Assembly: GCA_944393485.1 (NCBI GenBank)
Contig: CALYAJ010000017.1
Location: 1-36,552, forward strand
Source of the DNA: an uncultured Clostridia bacterium
Lineage (GTDB): Bacteria; Bacillota; Clostridia; TANB77; CAG-508
Length of the DNA: 36,552 nucleotides
Direction: 5' to 3'
Shown here: positions 15,031-22,645 of the stretch, one piece after another
Layout of the letters: each line of letters opens with the position of its first letter
How positions within the stretch are numbered: the first letter of the stretch is position 1
The notes under the pieces: generated by a model
The model's input: only the letters and a program-made list of their open reading frames with translations
What the model was told of the DNA's origin: nothing
Database searches by the model: none
Made by a program: the position numbers and the translations under genes

Positions 15031-15831
15031 TTATTTTAAATATCTTTTTAAAAATTCTTTCGTTCTTTCTTTTTTTGGATTATCTATAACTTCTTCTGGT
15101 TTACCTTCTTCTATAATTTCTCCCTTACTCATAAAAATTACTCTATCTGCAATTTCACGTGCAAAACTGATTTCATGTGTTACTATAACCATTGTTCTTT
15201 TTTCATTTGCCAGTTGTTTTACAACCTTTAAAACTTCTCCTACAAGTTCTGGATCAAGTGCGCTTGTTGGTTCATCCATAAAAATAATTTTTGGATTTAT
15301 TGCAAGCGTTCTCGCAATAGAAGCCCTTTGTTGTTCTCCACCCGACAAATTACATGGGTATTGGTTTATTTTTTCTTTTAAGCCCATTCTCGTCAAAATT
15401 TTAATGGCTTCCTGTTCTGCTTCATCTTTTGATTTCTTTAATACTTGTATCATAGCTTCTGTTACATTTTCCAAAACAGATAAATGAGGAAATAAATTAA
15501 AATTTTGAAATACCATCCCACATTCTAAATTCATTTTATTTAATATCTCTTTATCTGCATAAATAATCTTTTTGTTCTTTTTATTAAATTTTTTTGGTAA
15601 TTTATTTTCTGTTTTATTTTCTTTTATCATAGAATCCCCACATATTTTTATATTTCCACCATCTATTTTTTCCAACTGATTTATACATCTTAAAACTGTA
15701 GATTTACCAGAACCTGAAGAACCTATTATTGCTAATACTTCACCTGTATTTACAGAAAAAGAAACATTTTTTACTGCATAATTATCTCCAAATTTTTTTA
15801 CTAAATTTTCTATTTCTAAAATTTTTTTCAT
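15031..15831 (-). CDS. Polar amino acid ABC transporter ATP-binding protein
   Basis: The ATPase contains Walker A GSSGSGKST near residue 37, a Q-loop MVFQNFNLFPHLSV, signature LSGGEQQR, Walker B IIFMDEPTSALDP and the switch THE. This is the GlnQ/HisP type. A Lys/Asn-rich insertion (about 70-100, including KNKKIIYADKEIL) sits between Walker A and the Q-loop and is longer than usual. The frame extends to a GTG at 15840, but GGGAGTGAGGAGA places translation best at ATG 15831 (266 aa). It lies 16 bp after the permease. Histidine specificity is inferred only from the attenuator. Confidence 0.9.
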   Translation of the reverse strand: MKKILEIENLVKKFGDNYAVKNVSFSVNTGEVLAIIGSSGSGKSTVLRCINQLEKIDGGNIKICGDSMIKENKTENKLPKKFNKKNKKIIYADKEILNKMNLECGMVFQNFNLFPHLSVLENVTEAMIQVLKKSKDEAEQEAIKILTRMGLKEKINQYPCNLSGGEQQRASIARTLAINPKIIFMDEPTSALDPELVGEVLKVVKQLANEKRTMVIVTHEISFAREIADRVIFMSKGEIIEEGKPEEVIDNPKKERTKEFLKRYLK

Positions 15832-15847
15832 TCTCCTCACTCCCTTC

Positions 15848-16498
15848 TTAAGTTATACTATAATAACTATATTTCTTTTCAGCCTTGTTAAACGCATACG
15901 TAATTATCATACACAATACTAAATATATTAGTCCCGCAACACATAGAGGTAAAATAGAAAATTGATAGCTTGCTTGCTTTTGGGCTAAAGCAAATATTTC
16001 TGTTATTCCTATTATTTGTGCTAATGAAGTAGTCTTAATTAAAGATATTACTTCATTTGACATAGCAGGTAATATTCTTTTTACAATCTGAGGAAGCAAT
16101 ATTATAAAAAAAGTTTGCGCCTTGCTAAATCCCAATGTAAAAGCTGCTTCTTTTTGTCCTTTTGGTATACTTAAAATTCCACTTCTAAATATTTCTGCAA
16201 AATATGCTGCATAATTAACTACAAATGCTATTACTATTGCTATAAACCTATCATATGTTACTTTGAATAAGTAGTATGGAGCAAAATATATAAATATTAT
16301 TTGTAACATCATTGGTGTTCCTCTTATAATTAAAATATATAATTTTGTAATAAAATTAACTATTTTACATTTTGAATTTCTTGCTATTGCTACTAATATT
16401 CCCGCTGGAATACCTAAAATCAAAGTAAGTACAAAAATTAATAATGTTGTTCCTAATCCTTCTGATAATATTTTTAATAAATTCAAAAAATTATCCAT
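15848..16498 (-). CDS. Amino acid ABC transporter permease
   Basis: The 216-residue protein has about five membrane helices, the GTPMMLQIIFIYFAPYYL segment and the ATPase-contact EAA loop KEAAFTLGFSKAQTFFIILL near 118-137, as in the HisM/GlnP family. A single permease gene suggests a homodimeric pore. It starts at ATG 16498 with GGAGAAAG upstream. The 66 bp separating it from the binding-protein gene hold a palindromic element that could lower downstream expression relative to the binding protein. Confidence 0.9.
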   Translation of the reverse strand: MDNFLNLLKILSEGLGTTLLIFVLTLILGIPAGILVAIARNSKCKIVNFITKLYILIIRGTPMMLQIIFIYFAPYYLFKVTYDRFIAIVIAFVVNYAAYFAEIFRSGILSIPKGQKEAAFTLGFSKAQTFFIILLPQIVKRILPAMSNEVISLIKTTSLAQIIGITEIFALAQKQASYQFSILPLCVAGLIYLVLCMIITYAFNKAEKKYSYYSIT

Positions 16499-16514
16499 TT
16501 CTTTCTCCTTCCAT

Positions 16515-16564
16515 GGGATTTTCAGACGGTCCTAAATTAATAAAATATATCATACCCAAATCCC
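16515..16564. repeat. Copy 2 of the GGGATTTT...AAATCCC palindromic element
   Basis: GGGATTT (16515-16521) pairs with AAATCCC (16558-16564). The flanks match the element at 11242-11270 (GGGATTTT, an AG-AC-GTCC core, CCAAATCCCTT), but an AT-rich stretch enlarges the loop. Confidence 0.5.
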
Positions 16565-17353
16565 TTAAATGCTTAAATCTGTTCCCATCCATTTTTCTGA
16601 TAATTCTTTTAATTTTCCTTCTGCTCTTAATTCATTTAATGCATTTTCTACTTTATCTTTTAATTCTGTATTTCCTTTTTTAAATGCAATAACCATACCT
16701 TTTGTTTCTTCTCCTATTCCTACTGCTTCAAATGTTTTAAAATCTTTTTCTTGATTTTGTATAATATAGTTTCCAGAAATTTGGCTCATATAAACTGCAT
16801 CTATGTTTCCTGTTTCCAAATCCATAAGAGCTGTTAAATAATCTGTATATCCTATTACCTCATCTAATTCTTTACCAAATTCAGATTCATTTAATTTTTT
16901 TTCTTGTACAGAACCGCTTTGTACTCCAATCTTTTTTCCTTTTAGTTCATCTTGATTTGCATAGTTTGAATCTCCTTTTACAACAAACATTGATTTATCT
17001 TTAACATATGGATTACTTAATGTCATTGCCTTATTTCTTTCTTCTGTGTATCCAAATCCATTCCAAATACAATCAATATTCCCTGAATCTAGCTCTTGTT
17101 CTTTAGCTGCCCAAGATATTGTTTGAACTTCTAATTTCATTCCCAGTTTGTTGCATACCTCTTGTGCTAAGTCAATATCAAAACCTACTAATTCATTATT
17201 TTCATTTCTGTATCCCATTGGTGGAAAACTATCATCCATCCCCAATACAAATGTATTATCATCTTCCTTAGTATTTTGATTAAATGCAACTGCAACTCCT
17301 ACAATTACAACTATTAATATCACTCCTATAATAATTAAAACTTTCTTATTCAT
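16565..17353 (-). CDS. Amino acid ABC transporter substrate-binding protein
   Basis: The 262-residue protein has an N-terminal membrane/signal helix (about 5-24) without a clear lipobox Cys. A type II periplasmic-binding fold of the SBP_bac_3 family follows: FVLGMDDSFPPMGYRNENNELVGFDIDLA-like start, DCIWNGFGYTEERNKAMT, KKIGVQSGS and DAVYMSQISGNYII. GxDxxFxPMxxxxxxxxxGFDxDL is the amino-acid-binding hallmark. It is anchored outside the cell and feeds the permease. It is the first structural gene behind the His leader. ATG with GGAGG at 17361-17366. Confidence 0.9.
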   Translation of the reverse strand: MNKKVLIIIGVILIVVIVGVAVAFNQNTKEDDNTFVLGMDDSFPPMGYRNENNELVGFDIDLAQEVCNKLGMKLEVQTISWAAKEQELDSGNIDCIWNGFGYTEERNKAMTLSNPYVKDKSMFVVKGDSNYANQDELKGKKIGVQSGSVQEKKLNESEFGKELDEVIGYTDYLTALMDLETGNIDAVYMSQISGNYIIQNQEKDFKTFEAVGIGEETKGMVIAFKKGNTELKDKVENALNELRAEGKLKELSEKWMGTDLSI

Positions 17354-17404
17354 AATTTTACCTCCAAATTTAATTTTTTAGGTTTATCACCTTTATAGAT
17401 TTAT

Positions 17405-17470
17405 GATTGTAAAGACAATCTAATTTTTTAAAGAGCTTATTTGTTAAAATGTCGCGACCAATTTTAACAA
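17405..17470. repeat. Two palindromes in the leader of the binding-protein gene
   Basis: GATTGT-AAAG-ACAATC (17405-17420) and TTGTTAAAAT / ATTTTAACAA (17441-17450 and 17461-17470, central GTCGCGACCA) lie between the second terminator and the gene. The longer one has no T-run on either side. It could be an operator or an mRNA-stabilising stem. Confidence 0.5.
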
Positions 17471-17520
17471 ATACAAAAAGAAGACCTTAAAGATACCTTT
17501 ATAGTACCTTTAAGGTCTTC
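17471..17520 (-). terminator. Second, strong terminator in the his leader
   Basis: GAAGACCTTAAAG (17480-17492) pairs perfectly over 13 bp with CTTTAAGGTCTTC (17508-17520). On the minus strand CTTTTTG follows. It lies downstream of the attenuator and upstream of the structural genes, so transcripts must pass two barriers, or a weak internal promoter (TTGTCT...TATAAA around 17389-17415) contributes. Confidence 0.8.
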
Positions 17521-17522
17521 TT

Positions 17523-17583
17523 AAAAAACAATAAAGGCACAAGCAGTTAAAGCCTGTGCCTTATAGACACAAGCTTACCTGTG
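17523..17583 (-). promoter_or_regulatory. Histidine-type transcription attenuator
   Basis: Minus-strand RNA reading order:
- Region 1/2: CACAGGTAAGCTTGTG (17583-17568) forms a small pause hairpin overlapping the last His codon and stop.
- Region 2, AAGCTTGTG (17576-17568), can instead pair with region 3, CACAGGCTT (17558-17550).
- Regions 3/4: AAGGCACAGGC (17562-17552) with GCTTGTGCCTT (17544-17534), followed by T-rich TATTGTTTTTT, form the terminator.
Ribosome stalling at the His codons would free region 2 and favour antitermination. Confidence 0.82.
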
Positions 17584-17622
17584 ATGATGATTTAATCCTT
17601 TATTGTTTAATATATTTCTCAT
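17575..17622 (-). CDS. Leader peptide with three consecutive His codons
   Basis: A 15-codon frame MRNILNNKGLNHHHR starts at ATG 17622, 8 nt after AGGAG (17631-17635). It ends at TAA 17577-17575 inside the first attenuator hairpin. The His codons are CAT CAT CAC at 17589-17581. Size, ribosome site, His run and overlap with mutually exclusive stems match the leader peptides of classical his operons. It lies just after a consensus promoter and upstream of amino-acid transport genes. It is too short for standard gene callers. Confidence 0.85.
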   Translation of the reverse strand: MRNILNNKGLNHHHR

Positions 17623-17651
17623 AAAAAGCTCTCCTTTTTTTATTGAGTAAT

Positions 17652-17680
17652 AGAATACTACTTTTTTATCCTTTTGTCAA
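17652..17680 (-). promoter_or_regulatory. Sigma-A promoter of the histidine-uptake operon
   Basis: On the minus strand a perfect TTGACA (17680-17675), 17-nt spacer and TATTCT (17657-17652). The predicted transcript starts near 17645, about 20 nt before the leader ATG. It lies immediately after the alr stop. Confidence 0.88.
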
Positions 17681-17688
17681 TAGTTTTT

Positions 17689-18754
17689 CTAATTTTTGTA
17701 AATTCTTGAAACCCTATCACCTATTTCACATAATATTTCATATGGTATTGTTTCTAAATATTTTGCAACCTCTTCTATATGTTTATTATCTTTCAATATT
17801 TCTACTTTATCGTATAAATTTACATTTTCATCAATTTCTACAAATAGCATATCCATACATACATTTCCTACAATTTTATATTTTTGATTATTTATATACA
17901 TATATCTTCCTGTGTTTTTTCTAATTATTCCATCAGCATATCCAATTGGAATAACACCAATTTTGGTTTCTTTATCTGCTTTAAAAATACCGTTATATCC
18001 GAACTACTTCTCCTTTTTTCAAACTATGAATTTGTACTATTTCGCTTACTAATCTTACTGGTGATTCCAGCTCCATTTTTTTAGAAAATCCATACATAAT
18101 TATTCCTAATCTACACCCATTTGCCTCTTCTACTTTTTTATAATTTGTTAATGCTTCACTTGCTGAAATATGAATAATTGGAACTTTTGAGATATCGATT
18201 TCTTTTAATAAATTTTCAAAAATTTCTATTTGCTTATTATAATCTGTTTCATTTGATGCATTATATATATGTGTAAAAATTCCTTCTACATTTATATTGT
18301 TATTTATACACTTATCATATAAATATTTTAAATTCTTATTTATCCCCAATCTATTCATTCCTGTGTTTATTTTTATATGTGCTTTTAAACCATTTAGATT
18401 TTGTGCTAGTATTTCTTCTAAACAATCTTCTGAATGAATTGTTATTGTTATATTATATTCTATTGCTTCTTTAATGTGCTCTTTATTTATATGTCCTAAT
18501 ACTAAAATTGGAATTTCTTTAAATTTTTCTCTTATTCTTATTGCTTCTTCTAAAGTTGCTACTGCAATATAATTACATCCTCCATCAAGTATAGCTTTAG
18601 TAACTGCTAAACTTTCGTTATCTAAACCATAACAATTCGCTTTTACAACTCCAAAGTGATATTTATATTCTGGAAATTTAGCAATAATATTTTTTACATT
18701 GTTTTTAATCTTTTCTAAATCAACTTCTAAATAAGTATTTCTTGATAAATTCAT
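17689..18754 (-). pseudogene. alr: Alanine racemase gene with a +1 frameshift
   Basis: Two adjacent frames make one fold-type III PLP alanine racemase. The N-terminal frame (18754 to about 18000) has VVKANCYGLDNES, with the PLP-binding Lys, and INTGMNRLG. The C-terminal frame (about 18000 to 17689) has the catalytic-Tyr motif PIGYADGIIRK and VGNVCMDMLF. The frames join where GTAGTTCGGATATAACGG should read GTA GTT GGA TAT AAC GG, so one extra C at about 18001 shifts the frame. The total length of 1066 nt equals 355 codons plus one base. Everything else is intact, so this is either a very recent mutation or a sequencing error. ATG with GAGGTG upstream. Racemisation of L-Ala for peptidoglycan would be the normal role. 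Confidence 0.85.
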
Positions 18755-18757
18755 TAT

Positions 18758-18943
18758 TTACACCTCTTTTAATATTCTATACACTTGTCCCCAATTATTT
18801 ACCTCTATTAGATACTTACTTTTTTCTAATTTAGGTCCACGTATTCCTCTAAAATATATTGCTTTAATTCTATTATCTTCCATCTTTTTACATGTAGATG
18901 GGCTGTCATCAATCATAATATTTATATTTTTCCCTTTATTTGT
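18758..18943 (-). pseudogene. C-terminal remnant of a HAD-like phosphatase/nucleotidase
   Basis: A frame open from 18943 to TAA 18760-18758 contains KNINIMIDDSPSTCKKMEDN, then IKAIYFRGIRGPKL and WGQVYRILKEV. The IMIDDSP segment resembles the late-domain DD motif of HAD hydrolases related to 5'-nucleotidases, where upstream catalytic parts are missing. It overlaps the alr ribosome site and is probably a relic. Confidence 0.6.
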
Positions 18944-19172
18944 TCATCATAAATAATTGGATTATTTTTCCCTCATTAATTATTTCTGCTGTTTTTTTGG
19001 CTCTTTTTAACGGATAACATATTATTAAATCTATTTCTCTATTTTTTAATTCTTCTTTAGTTTACTTAGCTTGCCTTATTCCAGCTTCATTTAGCTCAAT
19101 ATCTGCGTTTTCTTGTGTTCTCCCTTCTACATTCCAATCTGTTAGTCCATGTCTTGTTACATAAATTTTCAC
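18922..19172 (-). pseudogene. Histidine phosphatase (phosphoglycerate-mutase-like) remnant
   Basis: From a GTG near 19172 the frame reads VKIYVTRHGLTDWNVEGRTQ, with the RHG catalytic motif, then hits TAA after GIRQAK. The same frame continues as LIICYPLKRAKKTAEIINEG, and a further frameshift leads to NPIIYDEQIKGKI and a stop. It is similar to the intact paralogue at 28623-29150 but lacks its C-terminal half. It is clearly inactivated. Confidence 0.8.
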
Positions 19173-19279
19173 CTTTATAATCAACTTTATACTATGATTA
19201 TATTGCATTTAGAGTATTATGCGAAATACATATTGATAATACAAATATAACCTAAATTTATATCTGCATTACCTTATCA

Positions 19280-20500
19280 TTACTCCTCTTCCAAATTATC
19301 ATTATAAAATTTGTTTCTACAATATTTTTTAGCTAAACCTCCTTTGCTAGTTTCTCTATAATGGCTTCCTAGGTCCTTACCTGTTTCATACATAGTTTCT
19401 ACTACTAAATCAAATGAGATTTTACTATCTTTATATAAAAGTGATGCCATATTTGCTGAATCAATTGCTCTTATAGATGCAACCGCATTTCTTTCTATAC
19501 ATGGAATTTGCACATATCCATAAATTGGATCACAAGTTAATCCTAAATGATGTTCCATCGCTATTTCTGCAGCACTTTCTATAACATCTATTGAAAATCC
19601 TTTTATATATGCATATCCTCCTGCTGCCATAGAACATGCTGTACCAATTTCTGCTTGGCACCCACACTCTGCTCCACTAATTGAAGCATTAGTTTTTACT
19701 AAATTACCAATTAGTCCTGCAACTGCTAAACCTTCTAATATTTTTTCTTCAGGTATATTTTCTTCTTTGTATAAATAATATAAAACTGCAGGTAAAACGC
19801 CAGATGCTCCACATGTTGGAGCTGTTACAATAATTCCACCAGAGGCATTTTGCTCACTTGTAGCATAAGCATATGCTGTTAATAATCTAGTTCTTTTTAA
19901 TTCTGGAGTTTCATTTTCTACAACTTTTTCATATAAACTTTTAGCTCTTTTTGGTATTTTTAATTTTCCTGGAATAATTCCTTCGTCTTTAAGTCCTGCT
20001 TCAATACCTTTTTTCATGGCATTCCAAACTTGTTTTAAATATTCTTTTATATCTTCCTCTTCTTGAGAATACACATATTCTAATAAATTTGTACAATTAT
20101 TTTTTATATCTGTAAAAGTAGTAAATTTATATATATCTTTTTCATCTTGAAAATCCTTTCCTTCTATTTGTATACTTCCACCACCAACAGAATATACTCT
20201 GAAATTTCCAAGTTCTATATTATCTTTATATGCTATTAAATCCATGGTATTAGGATGTTTTAAATTTTTTTCTTGCTTATTGAAGATAATTTCTACATTG
20301 CTTGGATTTAAAGCTTCTTTTATTATTTTATCTGTTAGGTGACCTTTCCCTGTAAAGGCCAATGAACCATACAATATAATTTTATATAAATCTGCATCTG
20401 GATATTGTTCCTTTAGCAATAATGCTGCCTTTTTAGGTCCCATCGTATGTGAACTAGATGGACCATTTCCTATTTTGTATAACTCTTTTAATGATTTCAT
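19280..20500 (-). CDS. sdaA: L-serine dehydratase, single-chain iron-sulfur type
   Basis: The 406-residue enzyme deaminates L-Ser to pyruvate and ammonia using a [4Fe-4S] cluster. The N-terminal beta domain starts with GNGPSSSHTMGP, typical of the SdaB-like half. The alpha half contains TAPTCGASGVLPAVL, SISGAECGCQAEIGTACSMAAGG and LTCDPIYGYVQIPCIERNA, carrying the candidate cluster cysteines. Length fits the fused single-chain form. ATG at 20500 with AAGGAGG upstream, 22 bp after the glycerophosphodiesterase. The downstream 18755-19279 holds only gene remnants. Confidence 0.93.
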   Translation of the reverse strand: MKSLKELYKIGNGPSSSHTMGPKKAALLLKEQYPDADLYKIILYGSLAFTGKGHLTDKIIKEALNPSNVEIIFNKQEKNLKHPNTMDLIAYKDNIELGNFRVYSVGGGSIQIEGKDFQDEKDIYKFTTFTDIKNNCTNLLEYVYSQEEEDIKEYLKQVWNAMKKGIEAGLKDEGIIPGKLKIPKRAKSLYEKVVENETPELKRTRLLTAYAYATSEQNASGGIIVTAPTCGASGVLPAVLYYLYKEENIPEEKILEGLAVAGLIGNLVKTNASISGAECGCQAEIGTACSMAAGGYAYIKGFSIDVIESAAEIAMEHHLGLTCDPIYGYVQIPCIERNAVASIRAIDSANMASLLYKDSKISFDLVVETMYETGKDLGSHYRETSKGGLAKKYCRNKFYNDNLEEE

Positions 20501-20522
20501 ATATACCTCCTTAGCTAATTTA

Positions 20523-21251
20523 TTATAAATTTAATAACACTTCATGTTCAGAAATAAAAGTATCACCATATAGTTTAGCTTTTTCTAAGTCTTCTTTAGT
20601 TTTTACTGTCCAAATAAGAACTGGAATTCCCTTTTCTCTGCATTCTGCTACTTCATCATTTGGTAATGTTCTTAAATCATATGCAATGAAATCCGGATTA
20701 GCTTCGTAAATATTTCCTTTTAAACATAATTCTTTTTTTCTTACTTCTCCATTTTTATATGTAGCTAATTGTCCGACAATATATTCTGGTCTATTTTCTT
20801 TAAACCATTTAACAGTATTTACTCTAAATGATTTTACAATAAATTTTCCTTTATACTTATCTAAATATTTGCAAAGTCCTGTTTCTAACTTTCCTACCTC
20901 TACATCATATTTAAGTTCTATATCTAACATTACTTTACCATTTACTAATTCTAATACCTCTTCTAATAATGGAACTTTTTCATTTGAATCTAATAATTTT
21001 AATTTACTAACTTCTTCATAAGTACAATCTTTTAAATCTTTATCGTATCCTGTCATTCTTTTTAAATTATTATCATGCATTATAACCATTTTTCCATCTT
21101 TTAATAAATGAACATCTAATTCTATTATTATATTTCTTTTTAAAGCTTCTTTAAATGCTTTCATCGAATTTTCTGGAATTCCTTTTTCATTATTATATAA
21201 GCCTCTATGTGCAATATATAAACCTTTTAAAAATTCTAAGTTTCTTTTCAC
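20523..21251 (-). CDS. Glycerophosphodiester phosphodiesterase
   Basis: The 242-residue TIM-barrel protein has the GDPD signature: AHRG (His15, Arg16), PENS (Glu27), IELDVHLLKDG (Glu44, Asp46) and MHDNNLKRMTG (His59). A late LDIELKYD strand and PVLIWTVKTKEDL complete the barrel. It hydrolyses glycerophosphodiesters to glycerol-3-phosphate and an alcohol. No signal peptide, so it is probably cytosolic. The start is GTG at 21251, 8 nt after GAGAGG. It is the first gene of a two-gene unit with the serine dehydratase. Confidence 0.9.
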   Translation of the reverse strand: MKRNLEFLKGLYIAHRGLYNNEKGIPENSMKAFKEALKRNIIIELDVHLLKDGKMVIMHDNNLKRMTGYDKDLKDCTYEEVSKLKLLDSNEKVPLLEEVLELVNGKVMLDIELKYDVEVGKLETGLCKYLDKYKGKFIVKSFRVNTVKWFKENRPEYIVGQLATYKNGEVRKKELCLKGNIYEANPDFIAYDLRTLPNDEVAECREKGIPVLIWTVKTKEDLEKAKLYGDTFISEHEVLLNL

Positions 21252-21314
21252 TATTTTCGCCTCTCTAATATTAATTACTAATAATTTATATATTATTCTA
21301 ATAATAAAATCAAT

Positions 21315-21349
21315 AAAAAGTACAAAACTATATAAGTAATGTACTTTTT
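21315..21349. terminator. Terminator after the RsgI-like gene
   Basis: AAAAAGTACA (21315-21324) pairs with TGTACTTTTT (21340-21349), giving a bidirectional stem with a T-run on each strand. Confidence 0.85.
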
Positions 21350-21367
21350 ATTTCAAAATTTATTCTA

Positions 21368-22645
21368 TTATTCATCTTCATCTGGTTCATCTTCATCTTC
21401 GTCTGGCTCGTCTTCGTCTGGTTCATTTTCATCTTCATCAGGTTCGTTTTCATCTGGTTCATTTTCGTTTTCATATCTGTCATCATCATATCTATCATAA
21501 TTTTTCTTGTTATTTTTGCTTGATGAACTAGTTGATGAGCTAGTTTTATTTGATGAAGTCTTATTAGTATTTGATGTGTTTGTATTTGACTTTGTATTTG
21601 TATTATTTTCCTTTTCTACCTCTTCTTTTACAATACTTCCATCTTTTGCATTAATTTCATAATCATATTCATTATTTCCAACATCAAATTCTACGTCATA
21701 AATTAAAATTCCATTATCGCAATCAAATTCTACATCTAAATTAGTTACATTACTAGATTTTACTCCTGCTTTATTAAATGCTATTTCTTTTGCTTTTTCT
21801 GTTCCTATATAGCCACTAGCATTAGCACTTCCTGTAGATGATACTTCATTTAATGTTACATTTTTTGAACCAAGTAATGTATTTAGTTCATTGATTGATA
21901 ATTTTGCAAGAGATTCAAATGTATAACTATTTCCTTGAGAATCTTTTATCCCTGTTTGTAAAACTCTACTTATTAAATTAGCCTTTCCTTCTGATATATT
22001 ATTTTCGCGAGCTAATTGTTCTATTGCATCATCATCACCAAATAATTGTGCAAGTACTGCACCTTGTATATTTTGACCATTTAAATATTCATTAATTTCA
22101 TTAGTTAATTTTGTTTCTAAATCTTTAGCTTTTTGGGTATCATCATTTTTTACTGATACTAATATAGAATTTTGAATTTCTGATATATAACCGTTTTTTA
22201 ACATTGAACCGATTATTGCATTTACACCAACATCTAAATCAACCTTTTCTAAATCCATATCTGCTAAAATTTTCTTTCCATCATCATTTAAAGGATTTGC
22301 TTCTACTATTTTTTCTTGTGCATTTGTTTTTATTTCAACACTAGGATTAACATCAAAATTAATAATTGAATCAACTGATGTACTAACTTTTTGATATTGA
22401 TTAAATCCTAATACACCAAATAAACAAATCACAACTGCTGCTAATGCACCAACTAATTTATAATTCATAAAGTTTATTTTTAATTTTCTTTCTTTTACTG
22501 TAACATCTTTTTTCTCTTCACTTTTCGATTTCATAGTTTCCATTTCCTCCACTTCTTTACATTGAGCGAGGATATTATCTAACACATCTGGAACATTATC
22601 TGAAATCGTTTGCTGTAATCTTTTTTCTATTTCTTTCTTTCTCAT
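21368..22645 (-). CDS. RsgI-like membrane anti-sigma factor with acidic tail
   Basis: The 425-residue protein has a cytosolic sigma-binding N-terminus (about 1-62) and one membrane helix (about 63-85). An extracytoplasmic part follows, beginning with the RsgI-type motif IINFDVNPSVEIKTN, with helices around SMLKNGYI, a PepSY-like segment (YIGTEKAKEIAFNKAGV...YDVEFDVGNNEYDYEINAKDG), and a Ser/Thr/Asn linker. The tail is an E-P-D-E repeat (about 390-425) of very high negative charge. It overlaps the sigma gene by ATGA, so the two are translationally coupled. It probably senses a wall or surface signal and controls the sigma factor. Confidence 0.85.
   Translation of the reverse strand: MRKKEIEKRLQQTISDNVPDVLDNILAQCKEVEEMETMKSKSEEKKDVTVKERKLKINFMNYKLVGALAAVVICLFGVLGFNQYQKVSTSVDSIINFDVNPSVEIKTNAQEKIVEANPLNDDGKKILADMDLEKVDLDVGVNAIIGSMLKNGYISEIQNSILVSVKNDDTQKAKDLETKLTNEINEYLNGQNIQGAVLAQLFGDDDAIEQLARENNISEGKANLISRVLQTGIKDSQGNSYTFESLAKLSINELNTLLGSKNVTLNEVSSTGSANASGYIGTEKAKEIAFNKAGVKSSNVTNLDVEFDCDNGILIYDVEFDVGNNEYDYEINAKDGSIVKEEVEKENNTNTKSNTNTSNTNKTSSNKTSSSTSSSSKNNKKNYDRYDDDRYENENEPDENEPDEDENEPDEDEPDEDEDEPDEDE
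21371..21475. repeat. Low-complexity tandem repeat encoding the E-P-D-E tail
   Basis: On the plus strand, TTCATCTTC / TCTGGTTCA-type units recur about ten times, encoding the acidic EPDE units of the RsgI-like protein. Such repeats often vary in copy number. Confidence 0.75.

Noticed and set aside
17441..17470. Rex operator (TTGTTAA...TTAACAA)
   Set aside because: The half-sites match, but they are 16 nt apart instead of 4, so a Rex dimer would not fit; kept only as a palindrome.
17354..17650. T-box riboswitch upstream of the amino-acid transporter
   Set aside because: No stem I, AGAGA motif or TGGNACCGCG antiterminator sequence; the leader peptide with alternative stems explains the region better.
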